This document shows positions 1 to 6,328 of a DNA stretch of 6,328 nt, in pieces. The translations under genes and the position numbers were made by a program. The notes beneath the pieces were generated by a model that ran no database searches, was not told the DNA's origin, and saw nothing but the letters and a program-made list of their open reading frames with translations. This DNA comes from Chitinophagaceae bacterium UBA2789 (GTDB lineage: Bacteria > Bacteroidota > Bacteroidia > Chitinophagales > Chitinophagaceae). Every line of letters starts with the position of its first letter. The first letter of the stretch is position 1. The stretch is taken from the NCBI GenBank assembly GCA_002352145.1, contig DEHX01000100.1:1-6328 (forward strand), read 5' to 3'.

Positions 1-3000
1 TGAATCAACCGGTCTTGTTGCTTATTATCCATTTAACGGTAATGCCAATGATGAAAGTGGAAGTGGGTATAACGGCACAGTAAGTGGCGCCACACTAACC
101 AGCGACAGATATGGTGTTTCCAACTCAGCATATCAGTTTAATGGAATTGGATCAGCCATCACACTGAATAATTCCACTAATATGGACTTTGTTGAGAACT
201 CCACCGGCAAACCTTTTAGTTTGTCGGCATGGGCCAGGTTGGGCACCAACTCCGGAAATGTAGAACTTATTGTTGGCAAACATTTTTGCGGCAGTTATGG
301 CGGCTACCTGCTTGTAACACAAAACGGAACTTTCAGTTTCTGGACTGCAGTTAATGGAAACAGTTGGGTACAGCTAACTACTTCCCAAAATTTTCTTGAT
401 GACAAATGGCACCACGTAGTGGCCACATATGATGGAGTAAATCAAAAAATTTATGTGGACGGCTTGTTAAAAGGTACGCTTGCCTCAGCTTATAACAGTC
501 CTGCAACCGGGATACCTGTAAAAATCGGGCAGCCTGAAGGATGTGGGAGCAGTCATATTTATAATGGTAAGCTGGATGATATCCGGATTTATAACATTTC
601 TCTGAATGATGCACAGGTATTGCAGTTATACCAGACTGAATCAACCGGCCTTGTTGCTTATTACCCTTTTAACGGAAATGCCAATGATGAAAGTGGTAAT
701 GGTTATAACGGAACAGTTGCCGGAGCTTCTTTAACTACTGACCGTTTTAACCAAAGCGACAAAGCGTATAGTTTTGTCTGGAACGGAACTTCTTCTGATA
801 AAATTCAGGTGCCGGGAACATCTTCGCTCAATTTTAATGCCGGAGGGTTTTCCATCAGTGCATGGTTTAAATTTTCAGGAACTTCCAATGCCGGATATAA
901 TTATCCTATTGTTTCTAAACATAACTGTGGCGAGAATAGTGGATATATTCTGATGTTATATAATGATAAACTCACCTTCTGGATTGGGGGAGCAGGTTGG
1001 ACGCCTCTCAGTACAACTGAAAGCTATATAGATAATAACTGGCATCAGGTAACAGCGGTTTACGATGGAACGAATCGTTTTATTTATGTTGATGGGGTGG
1101 CAAAAGCCACAGACGCTGTTGCTTATACGATTACAAATGCGGCTAATATAGCGCTGGGCGGTTATAATGGTTGTAATGGCGGCTTTAACGGGAAAGTGGA
1201 TGAAGTGAAAATTTACAGCATACCTCTCAACGCAACAGAAGTTCAGTCACAATATTATGGCCTTGTTGCTTATTATCCTTTTAATGGTAATGCCAATGAT
1301 GAAAGTGGTAACGGGCATGACGGCACTGTAAGTAATGTTGTGCTAACTACAGACAGAAAAAATGAAACTGATAAAGCTTATGCTTTTAATGGAAGTACAA
1401 GTTCTATTTCAGCGCCTGCACATGCAGACTGGAGTTTCAACGGCGGCGATTTTTCTATAGCCTCCTGGATAAATGTAAATATTGTTAATACAAGCCGCAT
1501 CGTTTCCGCCGGGTATGTTGATAATGATGGTATCTGGGGGCTTGGATTTGGACAGCACCCGGTATGGGGTACCGGCAAACGGATTAATTTTTTTGTTTTT
1601 AGCGGCAATAATTACAGTGATTATAGTTCCAATGAAATTATTGGGTATTCTACCGGGCAATGGGCCCATGTTGGTGTTATAAAAAAAGGCACGACCCTAA
1701 CCTTTTATTTCAATGGAGCAGCGGTAGGTACGGCTGTTATTACCCCACCTGTGAATGCCAACAGCTACCTGAGTATAGGTTGCAGGCAGAACACAGCTGG
1801 TAGTTTGATGGAATTTTTTAATGGTAAAATAGATGAGTTGCGCATTTATAAACGGGCCCTTTCTCCCAATGAAATGGCTCAGCTGGCTGACATACCATTT
1901 ATGCCCGACCTGTTGGCCTACCTGCCTATGAATGGTGATGCAAACGACAAAAGTAGCAACAACCGGAACGGTTCACCTTATGGAAATAGCCAGTTAACAA
2001 CGGATAAATATGATAATAACAACTCCGCTTATTCTTTTACAAATCCTGAAAGCGGCATCAGTCTTGCCAATACCAATACTCTTGATTTTGTTGGTCAGCC
2101 GTTTGCTATCAGTGCCTGGGTAAGGTACAGTAATATACCGGCGGCAGATTTTGCAATAGTGGCAAAGCATAATTGCGGAGTTCCGAATGGGTATGTGCTT
2201 TCTGTCAATAATAACATACCCAGGTTTTACCTGAGTAATGGAGGTTGGAGCATGATAAGTGCTTCACAAGCATATAATGATAATAAATGGCACCACCTGG
2301 TGGCAACCTACGATGGCATTGGTTCCCAAAAACTGTATGTAGATGGAGAATTAAAAGCCTCTGCTGCTTCTGTTGTTTATAATACTCCCGGAAGCGGAGC
2401 GCCGATTATTATTGGAGATGCTAATGGAATTTGCGGAGGTGCAACTTTTAGCGGCAGCATTGATGAAGTAAAAATATATGGCGCTGCGCTGGATGCTAAC
2501 CAGGTTACATCTTTATACAAGCAAAGCAGGGGAAGCGGTAATGCGTTGCTCTTTCAGCCCAATTCTACAAACCGGGTAGAAATAACAGATGAAATTCCTG
2601 CTGCTGGTATTCCGCCCGATTTAACTTTTGAAGCATGGATAAAACGCAACAGCAGCCAGCCTAATCAATGGTTGTTTGCCGGCAATCAAATAGGTAATAT
2701 TATGTGGGGGCTCGATAATAATACAATGGTTTTTGGCACACTCGGTAGTGCTTTTGCTGCTTCTGAAGATATTAGTGTGATCAATAACAATAAATGGCAC
2801 CATGTAGCAGTAACATATAATAATACCACAGGGCTAACCAGTTTTTATGTTGACGGATTGGCTAAAGGAGCCGCTAATGGTTCATATAGTTTTACCGGTG
2901 GCAACTATGCCATTGGTTGCAAGCCGGGTACGAATGAATCGTACGATGGCCTTCTGGATGAAATGAGAATTTGGGGGGCCGTTCGCAGCCAAAACGATAT

Positions 3001-4129
3001 CCGGGACCGGATGTGCCAAAAACTCACTAATTCGGAAGAAAACCTTGGTCTCTATTTTAAATTTGACGAAGCCAGCCTTAACAGGACCTACGATGTTAGT
3101 AGCGGGTTTAAGACAACTGTAAATGGTCCGCAATATGTTTTGTCTGGGGCACCCATTGGTGATCGCAGTGCCCATGATTTTGTGAATCCTGATGCCACGC
3201 CGAATACCTCTGTCATCTATCCTGACCCTACAAAAACAAATTGGTTCTTCAGGGCCCGGCCAACAACAACCGGCACGATTACAGGGCTAACAGTTTACCA
3301 GGTATTGGATGAGCCGCTTTATCAATTTGGTATACTGGGCGCCGGTGGAGCCAGTCATTACTTTGGTGTTCATGTATCCGGTGCCACAACCGGGGCTACT
3401 TATAATGCAATTTATGTTTATGCAGGAAACCCGTTGGTATCTGGATATAATGAGCCCACACTGAAATTGTACAAGCGGAATGATAACAGTATTACTGATT
3501 GGATTGATGCCGGCGCTGCTTTAAATACAACTAATAAAGTGCTTGTAGCTACCGGCCAAAGCACCGAGTACATTTTAGGCTCATCCGGCTTTGGCTTGCC
3601 AGTTACACTACTCAGTTTTGAAGCCAAAAAAATTAATGCCACTACCGTACAGCTCAATTGGAAAACTGCTACAGAAATTAATAACAAAGGCTTTGAAGTG
3701 CAGCGAAGTTTTGATGGCAGTTATTTTGTAAATATTGGCTTTGTAAACGGTGCCGGCAATTCGGATATGATGAAAGAATACATCACTACGGATATACCAG
3801 GTAAAACAGGCAGGGTGTATTACCGGCTGAAACAAGTGGATTTTGATGACCAGGCTAAATTATCACAGATTGTAAGTGTGGTTTTTGACAAACAGGGCAT
3901 TGTCAAAGTATATCCGAATCCAGCCCAGCAAAAAGTTACGATTGAAGGAGCCGATCTATACAGCCGGATACAGTTATTTGATGCAGGAGGAAGGATGGTT
4001 AGAGAAAAAACAAACAATAACCAGTACCTGTTTACATTGAATTTAGAAGGACTGAAGAGCGGAATATACCTGTTGCAGTTAGGTAATAGTAGCGGTAGTC
4101 AGACGCTAAAACTGGTAATTGGAAATTGA
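1..4129 (+). CDS. Giant multi-LamG T9SS-secreted surface protein (5'-truncated)
   Basis: The frame is open from base 2 with no stop, so the first ATG (182) is internal and the gene begins upstream of the window; 1375 residues are visible. Residues about 1-840 hold four tandem LamG/concanavalin A-like (Laminin_G_3 type) domains, and 846-1010 a fifth, more divergent one. Each carries the family signature: an F.[IL]S.W strand, a W-H-H-V-x-x-x-Y-D-G type motif (for example residues 136-145), Y-V-D-G, and a closing D-[ED]-[VIM]-[KR]-I-[YW]. Residues about 1010-1197 are unassigned and beta-rich. Residues 1199-1298 begin LPVTLLSFEA and resemble the FN3-like module common before sorting domains. Residues 1301-1375 are a type A T9SS sorting domain. 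Family knowledge says such proteins are exported by Sec then T9SS and bind glycans or mediate adhesion; no catalytic domain is visible. The substrate is unknown. The gene ends at TGA and faces the two-component operon convergently. Confidence 0.93.
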   Translation, partial: ESTGLVAYYPFNGNANDESGSGYNGTVSGATLTSDRYGVSNSAYQFNGIGSAITLNNSTNMDFVENSTGKPFSLSAWARLGTNSGNVELIVGKHFCGSYGGYLLVTQNGTFSFWTAVNGNSWVQLTTSQNFLDDKWHHVVATYDGVNQKIYVDGLLKGTLASAYNSPATGIPVKIGQPEGCGSSHIYNGKLDDIRIYNISLNDAQVLQLYQTESTGLVAYYPFNGNANDESGNGYNGTVAGASLTTDRFNQSDKAYSFVWNGTSSDKIQVPGTSSLNFNAGGFSISAWFKFSGTSNAGYNYPIVSKHNCGENSGYILMLYNDKLTFWIGGAGWTPLSTTESYIDNNWHQVTAVYDGTNRFIYVDGVAKATDAVAYTITNAANIALGGYNGCNGGFNGKVDEVKIYSIPLNATEVQSQYYGLVAYYPFNGNANDESGNGHDGTVSNVVLTTDRKNETDKAYAFNGSTSSISAPAHADWSFNGGDFSIASWINVNIVNTSRIVSAGYVDNDGIWGLGFGQHPVWGTGKRINFFVFSGNNYSDYSSNEIIGYSTGQWAHVGVIKKGTTLTFYFNGAAVGTAVITPPVNANSYLSIGCRQNTAGSLMEFFNGKIDELRIYKRALSPNEMAQLADIPFMPDLLAYLPMNGDANDKSSNNRNGSPYGNSQLTTDKYDNNNSAYSFTNPESGISLANTNTLDFVGQPFAISAWVRYSNIPAADFAIVAKHNCGVPNGYVLSVNNNIPRFYLSNGGWSMISASQAYNDNKWHHLVATYDGIGSQKLYVDGELKASAASVVYNTPGSGAPIIIGDANGICGGATFSGSIDEVKIYGAALDANQVTSLYKQSRGSGNALLFQPNSTNRVEITDEIPAAGIPPDLTFEAWIKRNSSQPNQWLFAGNQIGNIMWGLDNNTMVFGTLGSAFAASEDISVINNNKWHHVAVTYNNTTGLTSFYVDGLAKGAANGSYSFTGGNYAIGCKPGTNESYDGLLDEMRIWGAVRSQNDIRDRMCQKLTNSEENLGLYFKFDEASLNRTYDVSSGFKTTVNGPQYVLSGAPIGDRSAHDFVNPDATPNTSVIYPDPTKTNWFFRARPTTTGTITGLTVYQVLDEPLYQFGILGAGGASHYFGVHVSGATTGATYNAIYVYAGNPLVSGYNEPTLKLYKRNDNSITDWIDAGAALNTTNKVLVATGQSTEYILGSSGFGLPVTLLSFEAKKINATTVQLNWKTATEINNKGFEVQRSFDGSYFVNIGFVNGAGNSDMMKEYITTDIPGKTGRVYYRLKQVDFDDQAKLSQIVSVVFDKQGIVKVYPNPAQQKVTIEGADLYSRIQLFDAGGRMVREKTNNNQYLFTLNLEGLKSGIYLLQLGNSSGSQTLKLVIGN
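2..2521 (+). repeat. Four tandem LamG-domain repeat units within the surface protein
   Basis: Units open at about bases 2, 638, 1250 and 1898, judged by the aligned Gly/Asp codon at 11, 647, 1259 and 1907, so spacings are 636, 612 and 648 bases (212, 204 and 216 codons). Units 1-3 open with almost the same peptide, GLVAYYPFNGNANDESGNG or one change from it; unit 4 opens with the diverged DLLAYLPMNGDANDKSSNN. After about 25 residues the units diverge considerably but keep the LamG core motifs. The first base and codons of the window match the unit 1/unit 2 junction (act-gaa-tca-acc at 635-646), which suggests that another unit lies just upstream. Repeats are in frame, so copy number could change by recombination without breaking the gene; that is an inference. 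Confidence 0.88.
2537..3022 (+). other. Fifth, divergent LamG domain
   Basis: Visible residues about 846-1007. It lacks the GLVAYYPFNGNAND opening of the other units and starts instead with GNALLFQPNSTNRVEI, followed by LTFEAWIKR, NNKWHHVAVTYNN, FYVDGLAKG and LLDEMRIWG. This is the other common LamG variant in Bacteroidota surface proteins, in which the domain starts directly at the first core strand (N-A-L-x-F, then a T-x-E-x-W strand). It was probably acquired separately from the duplicated units rather than copied from them. Confidence 0.8.
3029..3592 (+). other. Unassigned beta-rich region between LamG array and FN3-like module
   Basis: Visible residues about 1010-1197. The first 50 residues (NLGLYFKFDEASLNRTYDVSS and following) look like the tail strand seen after LamG domains, where a residual formula 'length of description' strand closes the fold. 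The rest is rich in T, G, Y and V with alternating polar and hydrophobic residues, and ends with KVLVATGQSTEYILGSS, a pattern I associate with the domain preceding LPV-x-L-x-x-F modules in T9SS cargo. I cannot assign a named family. No catalytic motif is apparent. Confidence 0.45.
3596..3889 (+). other. FN3-like domain preceding the sorting signal
   Basis: Visible residues about 1199-1296. It starts LPVTLLSFEAKK, then VQLNWKTATEINNKGFEVQRS, and has YYRLKQVDFDD near the end. The W-x-T-A-x-E-x-N-N-x-G-F-E-V-[EQ]-R-S string is highly characteristic of the module that sits directly before T9SS sorting domains in many Bacteroidota proteins. It is probably a spacer or stalk that presents the LamG array away from the surface. 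Confidence 0.8.
3902..4126 (+). other. Type A T9SS C-terminal sorting domain
   Basis: Visible residues 1301-1375. It shows the expected ordered motifs: VKVYPNPA at the start, then a hydrophobic strand (VTIEG), IQLFDAGGRMV in the middle, LKSGIYLLQL, and a final basic-hydrophobic strand, KLVI, two residues from the end. These match the Por_Secre_tail type. Family knowledge: the domain directs the protein through the T9SS outer membrane translocon and is usually removed by the PorU sortase, often with attachment to A-LPS or release. The host should therefore carry Por/Gld/Sov components elsewhere. Confidence 0.93.
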
Positions 4130-4147
4130 AGATAAGACAGGCAATAG

Positions 4148-4181
4148 ACAAAAAGCCTCCGCTAAAACGGAGGCTTTTTGT
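4148..4181. terminator. Bidirectional intrinsic terminator between convergent genes
   Basis: A perfect inverted repeat: aaaaagcctccg (4150-4161) pairs with cggaggcttttt (4168-4179) around a six-base loop, ctaaaa. Pairing extends one more C-G and one A-T outward, giving a 14 bp stem from 4148 to 4181. The G+C-rich core is flanked by A5 on the left and T5 on the right, so an RNA read from either strand ends in a hairpin followed by U residues. It lies 18 bases after the stop of the LamG gene, and its outermost base is also the last base of the stop codon of the opposing gene. Confidence 0.9.
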
Positions 4182-4756
4182 TACATGCTTTTTATAAACA
4201 ACTCCTGAAGTTTTCTGCCTTCTGCCATAATGCTGAGAGGTTTGGGTTTGAAATCTCTGTACTCGTCTGTCAGAAAATCCTTTGCAGTCAGTTCTTTTCC
4301 GTTTGCTTTTACACTTGATTTAAAAGAACTGCCTTTATTATTGTAATAAACCCGGGTCTCCCATTCATTTCCTTCTTCTCCTTCATGCCGGAAATAAAAT
4401 ACAAGCTTTCCATTTTGAAATAAGTATTCTTCATTCGTTGTAAGAGCAGAGGCCTTTCGGCTGATGTTTACTTTCATTAAAACATTTTTTGGATTGCGTT
4501 CTGATGCAGGCAAATGGTTGGGGTCATCATCGTACCAGAACTGTACTGTTTCCTGGTAAATACCAACTGCCGGCCAGCTTTTACCGTTTTTGTTGGCAAC
4601 CCACTCGTTGCAATAGAGTGAGCCTTCATATCCCTGTTCCTTGGATTCCGTGATTTTTTTGTTGATGTCCTGGTAATGGTTACGAATTTCTACTTCTGAT
4701 TGCGCTGTTGCCGATGCAGCTATGAGCAGCAAAATCACCCATATTGTTGTTTTCAT
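4181..4756 (-). CDS. Small exported protein of unknown function, last gene of the two-component operon
   Basis: 191 residues from the chosen ATG at 4756. That start gives a textbook signal peptide: MKTT n-region, hydrophobic WVILLLIAASATA, and an A-T-A site with predicted cleavage before Q19. In-frame ATGs at 4774 (MEINKV added, 4 bases after the regulator stop) and 4804 (overlapping the regulator) are possible, but they put extra charged residues before the signal; 4774 is the main alternative. There is no strong Shine-Dalgarno for either. The mature part is about 173 residues, hydrophilic, with one cysteine (C49), a LYCNEW motif, a FWYDDDPNHLP stretch and many aromatic beta-type strands, and no lipobox or TM segment. 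I do not recognise a named family. It should be periplasmic or outer-surface. Position suggests co-transcription with the kinase and regulator, hence a possible role in, or output of, that signalling pathway. Confidence 0.85.
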   Translation of the reverse strand: MKTTIWVILLLIAASATAQSEVEIRNHYQDINKKITESKEQGYEGSLYCNEWVANKNGKSWPAVGIYQETVQFWYDDDPNHLPASERNPKNVLMKVNISRKASALTTNEEYLFQNGKLVFYFRHEGEEGNEWETRVYYNNKGSSFKSSVKANGKELTAKDFLTDEYRDFKPKPLSIMAEGRKLQELFIKSM

Positions 4757-4778
4757 CACTTTATTTATTTCCATGAAT

Positions 4779-5456
4779 TTAGATAAGTCCTTTTTCATAG
4801 GCAAGGGCCAGCGCCTGGGCCTTGCTGTTTACATGCAGCTTGGCATAAATATTCAGTACATGTTTTTTAGCGGTATTGGGACTTATGTCCAGTTTGCTGC
4901 CTATCTCTTTATAAAGCAAGCCCTGCATAAGCAGTTTTAAAATTTCCTGTTCTCTTTCTGTCAGGTTAAAGGGTGTTTTCCCTTTTTCATGAGGTGTTTT
5001 CTGCGATAGCGAAATAGAGTTATTTTGAACAAGTTGTAATATTTTGTGCGCAATACCCGGTGAAATGGGGCCTACACCATTCTCATGCATCTGGATCAAA
5101 ACCTCAGCAATATTATCTGAACTTTCATCTTTTAACAGGTAGCCAAAGGCTCCGGCTTTAATAGCTTTAAAAATTTTTTCTTCGTCATCAAAAATTGTCA
5201 GCATAACATATTTGACAGAAGGATATAAATAGGATCCTGCAGCAACAGCATCCACACCATCCATTTCAGGCATTTCAAGATCCATTAATACTACGGATGG
5301 AATTTTTTCAACAGGAACTGTTTTCATTTTTTCTAAAAAATCTTTTCCATTTTCTGCTATTAGGCTAATCTCAAACTGATGGTAGCGTAATAGTTTGTCT
5401 TTCAGAATATTTCTATTACTGGCCCTGTCATCTACAATTGCAAGTTTAATCGCCAT
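4779..5456 (-). CDS. NarL/LuxR-family DNA-binding response regulator
   Basis: 225 residues, full length for the family. The N-terminal receiver (about 1-125) shows the acidic pair D9-D10 in AIVDD, the phosphoacceptor D59 in VLMDLEMPEMDG, T87 in MLTIFDD and the conserved K109 in GYLLKDE, so all phosphorylation residues are present. A linker (about 140-162) leads to a GerE/LuxR-type helix-turn-helix at about 163-225: LTEREQEIL, then LYKEIGSKLDISPNTAKKHV as the recognition region, and IYAKLHVNSKAQAL. It should act in the cytoplasm as a phosphorylation-controlled transcription factor, probably dimeric. The ATG is supported by alignment of MAIKLAIVDD with the usual start of receivers. It starts 2 bases after the kinase stop with no visible Shine-Dalgarno, which points to translational coupling. 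Its targets cannot be inferred from this window. Confidence 0.95.
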   Translation of the reverse strand: MAIKLAIVDDRASNRNILKDKLLRYHQFEISLIAENGKDFLEKMKTVPVEKIPSVVLMDLEMPEMDGVDAVAAGSYLYPSVKYVMLTIFDDEEKIFKAIKAGAFGYLLKDESSDNIAEVLIQMHENGVGPISPGIAHKILQLVQNNSISLSQKTPHEKGKTPFNLTEREQEILKLLMQGLLYKEIGSKLDISPNTAKKHVLNIYAKLHVNSKAQALALAYEKGLI

Positions 5457-5458
5457 AG

Positions 5459-6328
5459 TTAGACAATGATTGTTATTACTGTGCCGGTGTCCATTCCGGA
5501 TTCAATGCAGAATTTAAAGCCGGATTCTGCAGCTCTTTGTTCCATATTGTCGAGCCCATTCCCTTTGTCTTCTTCTTTCATGGCATTAAAATTAAAACCA
5601 ATACCATCATCTTTTACCACTAATTTCCATTTGTTTTCTGAGGTATCGCTTGTTATCGCAATAACAGAAGCTTTTGCATGTTTGATACTGTTGGATACAG
5701 CTTCTTGTACAATTCTGACAAGATTCAATGCATCTGTATAATGAAGTATCAGGCCAGGGGGAGCATCTCCCTGTATAGGAAATTGAATATGGCTGTAATA
5801 TTTAGCAAATGGATGAACAAAGTTTTTAATCCGAACAAGACAGTCTTCGGCGGTATATTCTTCATTCTTTAGAGCCCATACAGTTTCACGCAGCGAAGTA
5901 ATAATATCCTTTGAGGCAAATTTCAAATCGGCAATAAGGTCTTTTCGTTTTTCCCCGGTGGTTTCTTTTTCTAATAATTCTGAATTATACAAAACTGCAT
6001 TTGCATAGGCGCCAATGTTATCATGCAGGTCTTTTGAAATTCTTTCTCTTTCCAGTTTTAATTGCCTTTCATTCTCCAATTGCTGTAATTTTTTAGCATA
6101 TTTCCTTTTATTTCGCTGGTTGATGCCGTAAGTAAGCAATGCAATGAAAAGTATACCCAGTACCGTGAAAAACCACCAGGTTTTCCAGAACGGGGGAAGA
6201 ATTGTGATTTGTATTTCTTTCATCGGTTTGGCATCTCTGTCAAAAGAACGGGAAGCATATAGCTGCAAAGTATATTTTCCGGGAGGAAGTGAATAACGAA
6301 CTGTTTGCATCCCTGTATTCTGTATCCA
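5459..6328 (-). CDS. Membrane sensor histidine kinase, Y_Y_Y / HisKA_3 / HATPase (5'-truncated)
   Basis: The frame runs to the right edge (WIQNTG precedes the first ATG at 6310), so the start lies outside and 289 C-terminal residues are visible. Residues about 1-46 (SLPPGKYTLQLYAS ... ITILPPFWKTWW) match the end of a Y_Y_Y domain, which in this family normally follows a periplasmic two-component beta-propeller; the propeller is presumed to be upstream. One TM helix follows at about 47-67, then a basic, coiled-coil-like stretch. The HisKA_3 motif ERERISKDLHDNIG places the phosphorylated His at residue 102. The HATPase domain has an N box (VQEAVSNSIKHA, N213), a G1 box DDGIGF (240-245) and G2 GNGLDNMEQRA (256-266). 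It has no C-terminal receiver or AraC domain, so it is a classical kinase, not a one-protein hybrid. The adjacent regulator is its evident partner. The sensed ligand is unknown. Confidence 0.94.
   Translation of the reverse strand, partial: WIQNTGMQTVRYSLPPGKYTLQLYASRSFDRDAKPMKEIQITILPPFWKTWWFFTVLGILFIALLTYGINQRNKRKYAKKLQQLENERQLKLERERISKDLHDNIGAYANAVLYNSELLEKETTGEKRKDLIADLKFASKDIITSLRETVWALKNEEYTAEDCLVRIKNFVHPFAKYYSHIQFPIQGDAPPGLILHYTDALNLVRIVQEAVSNSIKHAKASVIAITSDTSENKWKLVVKDDGIGFNFNAMKEEDKGNGLDNMEQRAAESGFKFCIESGMDTGTVITIIV

Noticed and set aside
182..184. ATG as the start of the LamG protein
   Set aside because: The same frame is open back to base 2 and encodes the conserved start of a LamG unit, so this ATG (M61 of the visible part) is internal.
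1378..1682. Overlapping open frames on both strands inside the third LamG unit
   Set aside because: They lie wholly within a well-supported coding region, have no recognisable domain, and their compositions look like out-of-frame readings.
2..2521. Tandem repeats considered as a CRISPR array or mobile element
   Set aside because: The period is over 600 bases, the repeats are in frame and encode protein domains, and there are no terminal inverted repeats or transposase.
2621..4017. Several minus-strand open frames of 60-97 codons under the LamG gene
   Set aside because: All are antisense to strongly supported LamG, FN3-like and sorting-domain sequence and show no motifs of their own.
5466..5872. 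Plus-strand open frames opposite the histidine kinase
   Set aside because: They are antisense to the conserved HATPase and HisKA_3 coding sequence and carry no recognisable protein features.
6308..6310. ATG as the true start of the histidine kinase
   Set aside because: It falls in the middle of a Y_Y_Y-type sensor domain, leaves no extracytoplasmic sensor or export signal, and the frame continues upstream to the window edge.

Overview
The window looks like chromosomal DNA from a Bacteroidota bacterium, probably a Chitinophagaceae-like member of the Chitinophagales. The evidence is a very large secreted protein ending in a type IX secretion (T9SS) C-terminal sorting domain, a Y_Y_Y-type sensor kinase, A/T-rich intergenic and start regions without clear Shine-Dalgarno sequences, and moderate G+C. 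The lineage below phylum level is a guess from general style, not a measurement.

Left two thirds (1-4129, + strand): one open reading frame that is already open at the left edge, so its true start and signal peptide lie outside the window. The visible 1375 residues contain five consecutive LamG/concanavalin A-like domains. Four are tandem copies about 204-216 residues apart and share a nearly invariant opening motif; the fifth is more divergent. They are followed by an unassigned beta-rich region, a fibronectin-III-like domain and the T9SS sorting domain. This is a modular cell-surface or secreted adhesin / glycan-binding type protein.

Middle (4130-4180): a 51-base convergent intergenic gap, mostly occupied by a perfect inverted repeat with an A-tract on one side and a T-tract on the other. 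It should terminate transcription from both directions.

Right third (4181-6328, - strand): a compact operon read right to left. It encodes a membrane histidine kinase (N-terminal sensor cut by the window edge; Y_Y_Y remnant, one TM helix, HisKA_3, HATPase), then 2 bases later a NarL/LuxR-family response regulator, then about 22 bases later a small exported protein of unknown function. Kinase and regulator form a cognate two-component pair. The exported protein is probably co-transcribed and may be an output or accessory of the pathway. Whether this system controls the convergent LamG gene cannot be told from the sequence, because both promoters are outside the window.

I found no RNA genes, mobile elements, CRISPR arrays or riboswitches. 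There is no stretch over 300 bases without a gene. I see no clear evidence for a wholly new system; the most open items are the small exported protein, the unassigned domain before the FN3-like module, and the patterned cysteines in the LamG array.
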